From the NCBI RefSeq assembly GCF_003576645.1, contig NC_044916.1:8019781-8083780 (forward strand): a stretch of DNA of 64,000 nucleotides. The letters are read 5' to 3'. Below are positions 48,361-60,838 of the stretch, piece by piece (the stretch's first letter is position 1; every line of letters starts with the position of its first letter). A program made the position numbers and the translations under genes. Source of the DNA: Ipomoea triloba (Eukaryota > Streptophyta > Magnoliopsida > Solanales > Convolvulaceae). Below the pieces are notes generated by a model, which was not told the origin of the DNA, searched no databases, and saw only the letters and a program-made list of their open reading frames with translations.

Positions 48361-48589
48361 TGTTCATCCAATGGGAGTGCCCAATCTTCTTTAACTGTCA
48401 ATTTTTTCTCTTCACAATGCATTCGTAACAACATACATGATTTAGAAATGGGAAGATCAATCGAATGTTAACACTAATAAAATGTGCATTCTTAATTCAT
48501 GTGAGAAAATTAAAGGTCCTAATTCTTCGCATAGTATTGTTGTTAAATTGCTTAAGAAGTTAAGAATTAGTCAATCCATATTGGAAAGG

Positions 48590-48860
48590 AAATCCGTGCG
48601 ACATACGTGCGTGTCCCGTGCCACCATCAAACTCCCCCAGCAGCAGAATAAAAAGGAGGATGTGAAGCATGAACACATTTTCTTGTGCTTAAGCTCATTG
48701 TTGTTAAGCTTTACATAGCTGATGGTTTGGTTTCATGAGATCAGATGTGGACACCTAGAGGAGAATAGACATAAAATATGAAGGATATAAATATGACTGC
48801 AAGTCTGCAACAACAAAAGCAAAGGTTTGGGATTTTATAGGTGCCGTGTAACTTGCCCAC
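48590..48860 (-). pseudogene. Signal-peptide-like gene copy E (start codons lost)
   Basis: Both start codons are changed (ACG and ATA in place of ATG) and insertions disrupt the hydrophobic segment. The 3' part retains the 'cagcagcagaat' segment. The 5' end is cut at 48858 by the junction with LTR-adjacent sequence. Confidence 0.5.
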
Positions 48861-48873
48861 AAACGGCGCCATT

Positions 48874-49167
48874 TGATACAACTAATTCCCTCATGTATTC
48901 TAGTCTACAAAACATGCAAAGAAATTGTATGTAGAGTATACGGTAGATAGTAAATTAGCTCTCAATTCCTCTCCTTTATTAATTGCTCTTGAACAATAGA
49001 GAGAGTACATAGCTTCTTAGGTGCCCTAGAGAAAAGGAGGAAAGGGAAAAAAAAAAACCTCAACTTGAAAGGCTAGGGTCTTTTATATAGGCACCTAGAC
49101 TCGTACCAGATATCTTATAAATGTCTAAAATATCTATAGCAGTAATTTCAGGGTATATTACCTATCA
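48874..49167 (-). mobile_element. LTR, 294 bp, between copies E and F
   Basis: Homologous to the LTR at 45902-46176, with TG...CA ends. Only a primer-binding-like ATGGCGCCGTTTGTGGG stub remains of the internal part. Confidence 0.65.
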
Positions 49168-49374
49168 ATATTATATTGATTGAGTGATATATAATTAAGT
49201 TTATATTTATTATTATAAATGAACTAGTTTATTTTAATTAAATAAAAAATTTTGAATGTTAATTTAAAAACAACAAATGTTTTAGTTGACTCTACCAATA
49301 AGCTGGACAACCAAAGTTTAGGATTTGGGTCAAGAATTTTAAATTCGACCAGACAAAAGAAAAAAAAATAACTC

Positions 49375-49646
49375 ATTGGTTCAAAATTTATTATCCGTGC
49401 AACATACGTGCTGCCACAGTGCCACCTCCAAACTCCCTCCAGCAGCAGAATAACAAGAAGGATGCGAAGCATGAACGCTTTTTTCTTGTGCTTAAGCTCA
49501 TTGTTGCTGTAGCTGATGGTTTGGTTTCATATTTCTCATGAGAACAGATGTGGACACCCTACAGGAGAATAGACACTAGTAAAAATGAAGGAGATGAATA
49601 TGAGTGCAAGAACGAAAGCAAAGGTTTGGGATTTCATAGGTGTCAT
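49375..49646 (-). pseudogene. Signal-peptide-like gene copy F (frameshifted)
   Basis: An ATG at 49646 opens MTPMKSQTFAFVLALIFISF and continues to TGA 49536-49538 after 36 codons. It has the same 5-bp insertion after the VYS codons as copies A and H. The ancestral tail continues in another frame. Confidence 0.45.
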
Positions 49647-49929
49647 GTGATTTGCCTAGAGTTACAAGTACACGATAAGAATGTCAATATTTAATACTAT
49701 ACTCTATGCCAGACGGATGGTTTTAAGTTTATGTATAGTGAAGCGACACATTCTATATGGTTTTGCGTATTTAATGTTACTTTTGATGATATTGTTACTG
49801 AGATTTCATGGATTAAGACATTGACGGGCTTAATTTGTATATATATATTCTTGCTCGCAATTAGCTAGTACAAATATGATGAAACAAATAACACAATAGT
49901 CAACATAAATCTGAATCTAAATTGCAGTG

Positions 49930-51240
49930 ATGCCTGCCAATTGCCAACGTAGAATGAGCACAATTTAATGCTCATAGACTTTGGTAAGTTACAGCATGAT
50001 AGATTTCACACCAAATTCTACAGCAATATAATGCATGTTATCTATCTTATGATGTGCTGTATACAGGTATATAGTATAATGGTTTTTGTGTCATTTTTGT
50101 TTTTATCTCATGGGTATTTTAAAACTATTTTTGATCAAATTGCTTTCATTCAAAGTTATTGCTATAATTGAATATTATGAGAAGTTGGTTAACTAAATAT
50201 ATTCAAAGTTATGCCAAGCATCTTGTGTTCAGATGGTATGTAGTGGCTCTTCCATATGGGAGGTAATGAGATTGAGTTTTAATGGAGGCGATATTGATTC
50301 TTTCTACCCTCAACTGGTTGAGAAAGTATTTTATTTTTATTTTTTAATTTTATGTTTGCAAAAAGATCTTAGAAACTATGTTTATTAGATTTTGATGATA
50401 TGATCATACATGCATGTTATGAGTTATAGTATCATCTGCAAAGTTTTATGTAGGGACAAACTATACCACCCAAAAAGTAAAAGAACTATAAAGTAGTTCA
50501 ATCCTCAAATTAAAGTAAACTACCTGGACAGTTCATAAGAGTTTAAGACCAAAAGAGTTGAAGATCCATGAAATGTAAAGACCGAATAATGGAAGTATCG
50601 AATAGTCTAAGAATCAGATGACACTACTACAAAATAGCACATGAAAGAACGGCAGTGTATTCTTAAAAAAAATCGCGCGGTGACAATTCTGTAAATAAGT
50701 GAAAAAAATCCGCTACCGTTGTTAGTAGGAACGGATGCGGATTAAAAAAAAAAAGGATTGTTGTTAAATTGCTTAAGAATTTAAAGAATTAGTGAATCCA
50801 TATTGGAAAGGAAATCCGTGCAGTGCGACATACGTGCGTGCTGCGTGCCACCTTTAAACTCCCCCAGCAGCAGAATAAAAAGAAGGATGTGAAGCATTTA
50901 TTATGATCTCTACAATAGCATTCATATAATGAAACAAAGAATATATAATAGTGAACAGAAATATCATTCTAAATTGTAGTGATCCCTGTAAATTTAATGA
51001 GCACAGTTTAATGCTCATAGACTTTGTTAAGTTATAGCATGATAGATTTCACACCAAATTCTACAATAAAGTCAACAATGCTATCTTATGCATGTTCTGT
51101 ATACAAATATATAATGCTTTGTGTAATTTTTTATTTTTCTCATGGGTATTTTAAAACTATTTTTGATCAAATTGATTCCAAACTATATATATTCAAGAAA
51201 GAACAACAGACGAGTGTCAAATTATGAAGATCTTAAGCTC
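49930..51240. repeat. Duplicated segment pair with a decayed SINE and partial unit G
   Basis: 49960-50130 and 51000-51170 align ('taatgctcatagactttg', 'gcatgatagatttcacacc', 'catgggtattttaaaac'). About 50210-50335 resembles the SINE family ('ggtatgtagtggctc', 'ggttgagaaagta'). About 50760-50900 is the 3' part of another peptide-like unit (G), with 'cagcagcagaat' but no start. A possible CACTA-type end, CACTACTACAAAATAG, lies near 50631. Confidence 0.55.
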
Positions 51241-51249
51241 ATTCACAAA

Positions 51250-52580
51250 CAATTGATTGACAAGCTATGTAGTAAGATTCAATGATGTTATCTTTGTCCA
51301 AACCTTGACCCTGTAATGGAGTGAAAATGAATAAGCATTATAAACCAAAACTAGGGGAAATAGCCTTGGGTCACACTAAAAAATCTTTCAATAATACACA
51401 CTCAACCAAGGTTCACCTCTCAATTATATTGATTCGTCAGTAATTATTTCAGTAGTTAACTTCGATTTGTTCCGTATGTCGTTGCGTTGACGGTGGGACA
51501 ATGTGTTCACTTTTACGTTCTATCGTGTGCACTTTGGCATGCTTCCGACGAATGCGCATTATTGTGCACTAGCGTTGTGTACATGTAGGCCGTTTGCAAG
51601 TATGTGCACTTACTTGACAGTTTGTGTGCATTCAACATGGGATGATGTGTATTTATTCTTACATTTTATCACCTTTTAAACATGTGTTGGGCTGTTGTTC
51701 GGTGATTACATATATGTGCATTTGTATGTTCCATTGTCAAATTCACTTAAAAATTGCCCAAAGTATTGAAGTAGGTTAATCCAATGCTATTTGTCCATTT
51801 TCCCACAACGAGATACCAATAAAATAAGTTTCTAAAATGAACATAACATTACAAACAAGTTCAAACAACCATGAAAAAATGTCAATAGACAACAACCTAA
51901 AATCAACACAATAGAACAAAGAAGTGCACACTATATCCATAATGCCTATATAAATCGATCAACACCATGCTCTAAATTATCAAAACATTGCTTAATTGAT
52001 AGACTCGTTTGAAGTTGGCGACCAGTACTTTGTTCCACTGGGCGCAATATCATTAACACACCCGTCAAGTACACTCGATTGAGCTCCATACGTTGAAAAA
52101 ATGAAAACGATGACAAAACGCAAGTAAAAAATACCACCAACTCTACAAAACCACTTCCAAAATTCATCACCGCTCTACAATGCACACAACGCACCAAACA
52201 AATGCATACTGCCACCAAACCCCACCCTCATCCCCCGACAAAAATACAAACATCATAAGGACCCATAGAACAACCAATCAAAAAAAAAAAAAAATGACCG
52301 GACAAACCAAGCGCACAACAAATCCAACGTACGATACTAAGCCCCCATGAAGGGATATAACAAAAAGAACAAATTAAAAAAAAACAAAGCACAGGAAACA
52401 CAAACGCAACAACACCACCTGCAAGCCACAAAGGAGACTAATTGTTTAGAATTTTAAAATGCCAAAAATACTACTTCTAAATAAATAAATAATTAAAACA
52501 GATCACATCACAACCATCCGCACTACCAAGATCAAAGGCCAAAATTAGTTTCACGTACTCATGGAAAGAGTAGTTCTGAT
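51250..52580. other. Unassigned region, partly A/C-rich
   Basis: 51340-51730 has many TGTGCA/GTGCAC motifs. 51880-52440 is A/C-rich on the plus strand, like 9780-10340. Minus-strand frames at 51946-52218 and 52228-52431 encode hydrophobic, composition-driven sequence with no recognisable domain. I do not call a gene. Confidence 0.4.
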
Positions 52581-52595
52581 CACCAATATATATAT

Positions 52596-53115
52596 ATATA
52601 TAGGAATGAGTTCAAGTGTGGATAGATATAGCTTCCCATGCGGTTAACACAAAAAGATCCCGTGCGGTTAACACAAAAAGACGCACATTAAATATTAAAA
52701 TGGCGCACCTTAAGTACACAAACCACACACTTTAAGCACACAGACAAAACACCTTAAGAACACAAACCACGCACCTAAAGTTTTAAAATGGCGCACATTA
52801 AGTTTCAACAACTGACGCACCTTAAGCATACAAATCACGCACCTTAAGAAAAAAAATCACACATCTAAAGCTTTAGGCCGACACACTTTAAGTTTCAACA
52901 ACTGGCGCACCTAAAGCACACAAACCACACACCTTAATAAGGAAAATTACACACCTTAAAAAAGGAAAACCACGCACCTTAATAAGGAAACCACGCACCT
53001 AAAGGTTTAGATCGATGCACTTAAATTTTCAACACGCGACGCACCTTAAGTCACATAGTACAAAAATCACTCACCTAAGCATAAAAACCACACATATTAA
53101 ATTTTACCTGGATGC
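52596..53115. repeat. Short-motif array (GCGCACCTTAAG) next to a TA repeat
   Basis: From about 52680 to 53055 the motif CGCACCTTAAG or close variants occurs about seventeen times, with irregular spacing of roughly 15-30 bp, joined by 'cacaaaccac' and 'tttcaacaactg' segments. It follows a TA microsatellite (about 52584-52601) and a doubled 'gcggttaacacaaaaaga' at its left end. Confidence 0.75.
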
Positions 53116-53894
53116 AAAAAGACGAAATTGCCACCGCGTGTTTTTTTTAATCAGGTTAATTCTAGACGTTGATTTAGGCAATACCAATGACTCATATTTA
53201 ACTGTTCCAATAACTTTACATTGCAGATGAACCTTTGCTTTCTCTCACATATGTTCTCTCTCCTCCATGTGACATTTTATCATAAAAAATCGTGAAAGAT
53301 CTCCTTTGTAGGGACGCTCTTGGATAGTTGGTACACTTTCCTGCAAGTTTAGTTTTTCTATGGGCCCCACTGTTGAGAAAAATGGAGAAGGCACGCTGCT
53401 TGAGCCGCACTTTTTGGCTACATCCTCACCAAGCTAGACATGTGCAGTACACGCGCTAGTTGGGCGCGTGATTCCTTAGTATTTTTTGTTTTTTGTTTTT
53501 TTTGTTTAAAGGAGTCCTTTTGTAAATAGTGGCCATTTCAGACCCAATTATGACCATTTCCGACCACTTTTGGGTGGTCGAAAATCTGTTGATTTTTAAC
53601 CGTGGATTTACATAGAGTTGAATACAAAGGCGGAGAGAGAATGAAAAATTGAAAGATTTTTAAAAAGAAAATTATTTTATCGAGTTAGAATCAGGCATAA
53701 GTCTATCTTCATTGATATATACTTTAATTGGAAACTTATATCTAAATTGACTACCATCCATATCAGCATTTGGACAAGTCACACAAGGGATTTGTGAACC
53801 TTACAGGTGTAAGAGAGATTTCTCTAAATCCTTATGTTGTTCTTGTTGTTTTACATTATTGTTACAATTGAAGCAACACGTGGACCATTGTCTT

Positions 53895-54045
53895 TTTTTT
53901 TTTTTACGGGTGGCGCAGAGTTTCGAACCCATGACCTTTTGCATGACTCTGATACCAAATTGAAGCATGTGCTCCATCCAACTAAAAGCCTAAGCTAATA
54001 GTTGGACTGCACATTTATGCTCACAGTTACAACACGTGTTATACC
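53895..54045 (-). mobile_element. SINE-like, tRNA-related repeat, second copy
   Basis: On the minus strand it carries TTTGGTATCAGAGTC and GGGTTCGAAACTC and ends in a T-run complement (poly-A). It matches 19391-19570. Confidence 0.45.
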
Positions 54046-54798
54046 AGCTAGTGGTTTCATAAATAATCTTTGAACTTATTAATTTGAAAATAATCTGAAA
54101 AATTGGTTTGCTTTATTCTCGAAGAAAACTCAAAATTTTTGGATACTAAAAGAGCTAATATATGTAGAAAGTTATAATCTATTACAATTTTAATTAAGTT
54201 TAAAACGTAAAGAAATAAAAAGAAAATGAAGTATGGGCATATTGCTGGAGTTTTTGCAGGTGTGACGAGGAAAGAAAATGGGGAAGGAAAGGAAAAAGAA
54301 ATTGAAAAAAAAATTAAAAAAAAAAAGAAAAAAAAAGAGCAAAATCTGAAGAAAAAAAATCAAGATTTACGCACTCAGTCGATCGCGAGATTTGCGCCTC
54401 ACGCGTGCAAAATTGCCTTTTTCCTTTCTTGGTGGGGCGCACTATTCTTGCAAAAATCAAGGGCCAAGAGCACCTTGACCAATCTCTCTCTTCTCCCTCT
54501 TTGCTCTTCATAAGTTTTAAAACTTGTAAAAATCATTCAAAATTTCTTATTGGGATGCTTTAAGGTGACTCTGCATGACCCTAAATATAAAGCTATGTTG
54601 GACCAAATTAAACCATGTGGCATGACCCACAGTACAATCATTAATTAGTTTATGAACAATGGTCTACATAGTTGTGTAAATCATAAATGTGCGTGATTTG
54701 TGCACTTAAGATGCGTCATTTTAATGCTTAGGAATAAAACATTTTTCTGTATAACATAATAGAAATTCCCTTAAAATATATACTACTTGAATGAACAT

Positions 54799-54882
54799 TT
54801 ATTCTTTAAAACATTTTTTCAGTAAAAAAATAAATTACTCTTATTCTTTAAAACATTTTTTCAGTAAAAAAATAAATTACTC
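54799..54882. repeat. Perfect 42-bp tandem duplication
   Basis: Two identical 42-bp copies in direct contact, each beginning TTATTCTTTAAAACA. Confidence 0.9.
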
Positions 54883-55559
54883 TCAATTATTTTTTATCTC
54901 CAAACATAGTAACAGATATAACTAATTTTTTATGTAATTTAATAAAATACATACTAACAATAAGGGAAGTAAGTCCTATTATATGACCATCTTTAAAAGT
55001 GGAATCATAGCTCAGAATGGCAAGGTTTACAGCATGGGATACACAAAAATGGGAAGGTTTGGCGCTTTGGATCGGACAAATTAAAGCAGGAAAAGGGACT
55101 TTGGTTTTTACTTGTCAAAAACATAACCTCAAAGATGTATAAATTCTGTGCATGGTCTCTATACGGTCAATGATTAGTTAATTATTAAAAAATTAGAGTT
55201 AATAATGGGACAATGTTTGGTCAATTAGGATAAAATTAATAGTAACTTACATGTTATATAGTCATAATGAGTGCACTATATAGTGCACGGTAACAATTTA
55301 AAAAATATTGTTTTGATGTTCTGATTCTAAATAGATGTATTTTAATTTAAAATGCAAATATAACTATAGATTTAATAATTTATTTTTTAAAATTTTAATT
55401 ATGTGATTATTATGTTCATTTTAAAGTATTTTTACATTAGAATGATATATAAGCAAGTAAGCAACATTGTTCTAACATATTGAAATATTGTTTCCAAAAT
55501 AAAAAATAAAAAATATTGAAATATAACTTCATGAAACAACGCTCTAAGGTCTCCCTCTC

Positions 55560-57285
55560 TTATCTCGCACTCGATTTTAGGGTTAGGGCCAATAAATGTT
55601 AGCTCGATAAGCACCAAATTGATAAGTCCAATGGTCCGAACGGGCTAACCCGATAATCCAATCCACTTAAGGCTATTCTTTGTTTCACAAGTGATATGAC
55701 ACAAAATATATACGAAATTTATATGTAAGCTCATTTTTAGTAATTTTTATTAAATTTGTGAATAAAATTTTGACATGTTTATTTCAATATAAATTCTTGT
55801 ATATGAAAAAAAAAACTGATTATAATATTATATTATACTATTATAGTGTAAATATGTAAATTATTTTTAGTTGGAATTTAGAAATGGGGGCTTATATATT
55901 GATTGAGTGATATATAATTAAGTTTATATATAATTAGTTTTAAAAATTTTTATATTTATTAGTATAAATGAGTTAGTTTATTTAAATTGAAAATTTTGAA
56001 TGTTATTTTGAAAATCTCAAAAGTTTTAGTTGAGTATGTCAATAAGCCGGACAACCAAAGTTTAGGATTTGGATCAAAAAATTATAAATTCAGGTGACGA
56101 TCCTAGTTAGCAGTAATCCGTAAGTTAATTACCTGCTAAAAATGTCAATTACTACATTTTTCTGAATTCGTAGATTTTTTTTTTTTGGAGCTCATTCGAA
56201 TTGGGTGGCATAAATGTTGTTTCCAAAATAGTTGGATGACTTACTTTTACTTTATCCCTATTTTAAAATCAATCAACTTCACTCCCAAGAATAAATCTAA
56301 AAAAATCACAATAAATCTCAGTCACAAACGTGTGTGGTGGTGGTAATAATAATAATATGGGGATTTTTTTTTCTTTGAACACCCAACCATGGTAAAATCT
56401 GAAAAGTAAGTTCCGGAAGTCATTTTCTAGGTTTTCAAACGGACGCTTAATTAGGTATATTATGTTGCCACGAAATATATGAAAAGTCCAACCATATTAT
56501 TATGGTACATTTTATATATGTTTATTGCTTTTAATTTATTATTCAAATTCAAAATAATATAACCTTTTTGGTACATTGCAAGGGTAAAATAATAATTGTA
56601 ATAATAAAACTACAAGGGCTATAAAAATTAGAGAAGTCAATCTTACATTGAAAGTGTTGAGCTAATCCAATAAGCACCGAAAATTTTTAGGGTTAGGGCC
56701 AATAAATGTTAGCTTGATAAGCACAGAATTAATAAGTCCAATGACCTGAACAGGCTAGTCCGAAATTTATTGGGCTAACTTGATAACCCAAGCCACTTAA
56801 GACTATTCTTTGTTTCACATACAAGTCATGACATGACACAATATATACAAAATTTATATGTAAGCTCCTTTTTAGTAATTTTTATTAAATTTGTAAATAA
56901 AATTTTGACATGTTTATTTCAACATAAAATATTTTATATGAAAATAAAAAAAATTATTATAATATATTATATTATACTATTATATTGTAAATATGTAATT
57001 TATTTTTAGTTGGAATTTAGAAATGGGGGTTTATATATTGATTGAGTGATATATAATTAAGTTTATATATAATTAGTTCTAAAAAAAAAATTATATTTAT
57101 TAGTATAAATGAAGTAGTTTATTTAAATTGAAAGTTTTGAATGTTAATTTGAAAATCTCAAAAGTTTTAGTTGAGCCCGTCAATAAGCTAGATAACAAAA
57201 GTTTAAGATTTGAGTCAAGTATTTTAAATTGAACCAGACCCAAAAAAAAAAAAAAAAAAAAACGATTAAGTCATTGGTTCAAAAT
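55560..57285. repeat. Module X (two copies) with module Z fragment between
   Basis: About 55560-56060 and 56640-57285 are parallel module X segments ('gggttagggccaataaatgtt', 'tttcaca.gtcatgaca', 'tttatatgtaagctc'). About 56080-56340 is module Z. Neither X copy carries the solo LTR. Confidence 0.8.
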
Positions 57286-57494
57286 TTAATATCATTAGGA
57301 TACTTACCAAGAAATGATGTTGAGTTTTGATTTCCTTGCTATATTTTTTTGCAAAGTAGCCTAATGGAAAACCCTTCTCCAATGCATTCGTAACTACATA
57401 TATGATTTAGAAATGAGAAGATCGAATGTTAACACTAATAAAATGTGCATCCTTAATTCATGTGAGAAATGATCCTAATTCTCCACATAGTATT

Positions 57495-57765
57495 GTCCGT
57501 GCAACATACGTGCGTGCTGCCACCTTCAAACTCCCCCCAGCAGCAGAATAAAAAGAAGGATGTGAAGCATGAAAGCTTTTTCTTGTGCTTAAGCTCATTG
57601 TTGCTATAGCTGATGGTTTGGTTTCATGGCCTGAATTTTTCATGATATCAGATGTGGACACCCTACAGGAGAATAGACAGTAGTTAAAATGAAGGAGATG
57701 AAGATGAGTGCAAGAACGAAAGTAAAGGTTTGGGATTTCATAGGCCGGTACCATGTAATTTGCCT
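57495..57765 (-). pseudogene. Signal-peptide-like gene copy H (frameshifted)
   Basis: An ATG at 57741 opens MKSQTFTFVLALIFISF and ends at TGA 57640-57642 after 33 codons. A second frame from an upstream, out-of-frame ATG (57754) reads through the ancestral tail TKPSAIATMSLSTRKSFH and on to YSAAGGSLKVAA. It shares the 5-bp insertion and the 4-bp insertion between the two ATGs with copy A. Confidence 0.45.
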
Positions 57766-57859
57766 AGAGTTACAAGATATGAATGTCAATACTTAATATT
57801 GTATCCCATGTTAGATGGGTGATTTTAAGTTTATATAGTGAAGTGACAAATTCAATATG

Positions 57860-58800
57860 TAAATAAATGCATTTATTTATATTACGTTATATGCCATAAC
57901 CCAAAGAATATCCTAATAAATGTAAATAAATAATTTATAATTCATATTTATTGAAAATTAAAATTGCACAAAAAAAAAAAAAACTAACTACTAACAATCT
58001 AACTTTAATTTTACTTTAATTTTAAATTAAAAATTATGAAAGATTTCTTTGTACACAACATTCATAGTTTCACTAAATATAACAGTCATTTCAATCACTG
58101 CAAAGAAATTTTTTTAGTCCTTTAGGACTATTTACCCATGGCAAAGTTACGTAAAGTTGTTGATGATTAAAGACCGGATTCTTCAAAAGCATACCAACAA
58201 GCTTTAAAGTTTGACCTTGAGTTTCGTTGATAGTCATAACATACGAAATCATTAATAAGGGAATACTTGTCGATTACTGCTGACTAGGATTGCCACGTGA
58301 ATTTTTTTTAAAAAAAATTTTAATTTTAAAATTTTTCCGCGATGGATTTTTTTTTTTTTTTTTCATATGTGATATATAGTTTGTTTCCAGATAAGAAATG
58401 AGGTAGTCGAAATCGATGGAGTGGAGGGATTCAAGCAATTAGTTCCCAGATTCCCTCCTCAGCCTTTGCATCTGCCAGTGAAAACTTAAAAATAAAACAA
58501 AAAAAATAAAAAATTCACGATCATATATAGTCAGCAGTAACCAGCAAGTTAATTACCTGCTAAAAATGTCAATTACTAGCTACATTTTTCAAAATTCATA
58601 GATTTATTTGGAGCATATTTAAATTGGGTGGCTTAAATGTTGTTTTCCAAATAGTTTCATGACTTATATGTACTTTAGTCCTATTTTAAAATCAATCAAC
58701 TTCACTCCCAAACATAAATCTAAAAAATCAGAATAAATCTCAGTCACAAACATGTGCGGTGGTGGTAATAATAATCTAAAAAGTAGCTTGGAGAGAGATG
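57860..58800. repeat. Module Y (partial) and module Z, copy 3
   Basis: 57870-58262 matches the first half of module Y. A deletion then joins it to the 'cttgtcgattactgctgac' end, followed by module Z (about 58385-58800). Confidence 0.75.
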
Positions 58801-59775
58801 AGAGAGAAGGGAGAGACGGGAAAATAAAAAATAGGAAAATATCTCCCGATTAAAAATCTAGGGATATTTTTCGCCAAATTGAACTTTTTTCCATTGACCA
58901 AAACGAATATTTTCTTTTGACTTTGTTTTCTTTGAACACCCAAACACAGTAAAATATTAAAAATAACTTCCAGAAGTCGTTTTCTAGGTGTTCAAACGGA
59001 CCTTAATTAGGTATTATGTATGCCATCAAATATATGAAAAGTCGAACTATATTATTATTGTACATTTTATATATGTTCATTGCTTTTAATTTATTATTCA
59101 AATTCCAAATAATATATCCTTTTTGGTTCATTGCAAAGGTAAAATAATAGTAATAATAAAACTACAAGGACTATAAAAATTAGAGAAGTAATTCTTACAT
59201 CGAAATTGATGGGCTAATCGGATAACCACCGAAAACTTTTAGGGTTAAGGCAATAAATGTTAGCTCGATAAGCACGGTATTGATAAGTACAATGGGTTGA
59301 ATGGGCTAGCCCATAATTTATTGGGGTAACCCGTTTACTGAATTCACTTAAGGCTATTCTTTGTTTCACAAGTGATATGACACAAAATATATACGTAATT
59401 TATATGTATGCTCATTTTTAGTAATTTTATTAAATTTATAAATAAAATTTGGACATATTAATTTCAACATAAAATATTTTTTACGAAAATAAAAAAATTT
59501 ATTATAATTATTATATTATAGTGTAAATACATAAATTTTTTTTAGTTGGAATTTAGAAATGAGGGTTTATATTGATTGATTGATCTATAATTAAGTTTAT
59601 ATTTATTAGTATAAATGAACTAGTTTATTTAAATTGAAAGTTTTGAATGTTAATTTGAAAACCACACAAGTTTTAGTTTGGTTTGTCAATAAACTCGACA
59701 ATCGAAGTTTAGGATTTGGATCAAGAATTTTAAATTCAACCAGACCCAAAAAAAAAAATAACGATTTGGTTCAAA
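58800..59775. repeat. Duplicated module X, copy 5
   Basis: Complete and without insertion. It begins the second large block (about 58.4-64 kb) that parallels 40.5-48.2 kb. Confidence 0.8.
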
Positions 59776-59784
59776 ATTTACTAG

Positions 59785-60036
59785 CCGTGCGACATACGTG
59801 CTAGCTACCACATTTCAAAATCCCTCCAGCAGCAGAATAAGAAGAAGGATGTGAAGCATGGACGCTTTTTCTTGTGCTTAATTAAGCTCATTGTTGTTAA
59901 GCTGATGGTTTGATTCCATAGCCTGATTTTCTCATCACATCAGATGCCGACACAGGATAATAGACAGGAAAAATGAAGGAGATGAAGATGAGTGTAAGAA
60001 CAAAAGCAAAGACGTTTGGGATTTCATAGGTGCCAT
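59785..60036 (-). pseudogene. Signal-peptide-like gene copy I (early frameshift)
   Basis: An ATG at 60036 opens MAPMKSQT, then two extra bases shift the frame. In the ancestral frame the sequence still reads FAFVLTLIFISFIF, then VSASDVMRKSGYGIKPS and a stop. It supports the VSA-SD reading seen in copy B. Confidence 0.5.
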
Positions 60037-60838
60037 GTATTTTGCCTATTTAGCGTTACAAGATGAGATTGTCAATACTTAATACTGTACTAGACGGGTG
60101 GTTTTAAGTTTATATATAGTGAAGTGACAAATTCTATATGATTTTCAGTATTTAATGTTACTTTTGATGGTATTGTTACTGGGATTTTATGGATTAAGAC
60201 ATTGATGACTGGCTTAATTTGTATATAATCTTGCCCAACCAGCATTCATATGAGGAAACAAATAGCACAATAGTCAAGATAAATCTGAATCTAAATTGCA
60301 GTACTTTGTGAATTGCATGTCTTAATAAATAATTAAATATAATATAATATAATATAACCAAGTAATAAATAAATAATAAATCAATATACTGACCTAACTT
60401 ATAATAACTACAAATGAATGAAAGGTTAACACATATTAACAACAATCCAGGGTAAAAATCTCAAGTATATATACCTGATATCAGTATATCACTACATTAA
60501 AAGCGTCACTTAGAGGTAGTTATACTGTTGTTTAGTTGCGGTTTATAACTGCCACAATACTGTCTGCCGGCAGTTCTCCATCTGCAATTAGATAGTATGT
60601 TGCAAAAAATGTTGTGGTAGTTCTCCATCACTATACTAAAAGTGTCAAACTAATAAAATGTGCATTCTTAATTCATCTGAGAAAGGCCCTAATTTTCCAC
60701 ATAGTATTGTTGTTAAATTGATTAAGAATTAGTGATGGCATATTGGAAAGGAAATTCGATCGTGCAACATACGTGCTTGCTCACCGATTCGATATCGGGT
60801 TGGGTTCGCTAGGAACTTCATCCTTGTGGCCTTCAAAA

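Larger units (their letters stand above)
53120..55560. other. Intergenic, no gene seen
   Basis: Contains the minus-strand SINE-like copy (about 53895-54045), purine-rich low-complexity sequence (about 54260-54360) and a perfect 42-bp tandem duplication (54799-54882). A lysine-rich frame at 54226-54513 is composition-driven. Confidence 0.5.

Noticed and set aside
51946..52431. Two hydrophobic minus-strand frames as membrane proteins
   Set aside because: T/G-rich composition explains the hydrophobicity; no motif, no splice pattern, no relatives recognised.
54226..54513. Lysine-rich 95-codon frame
   Set aside because: Driven by A-rich low-complexity sequence; no domain and no upstream gene structure.
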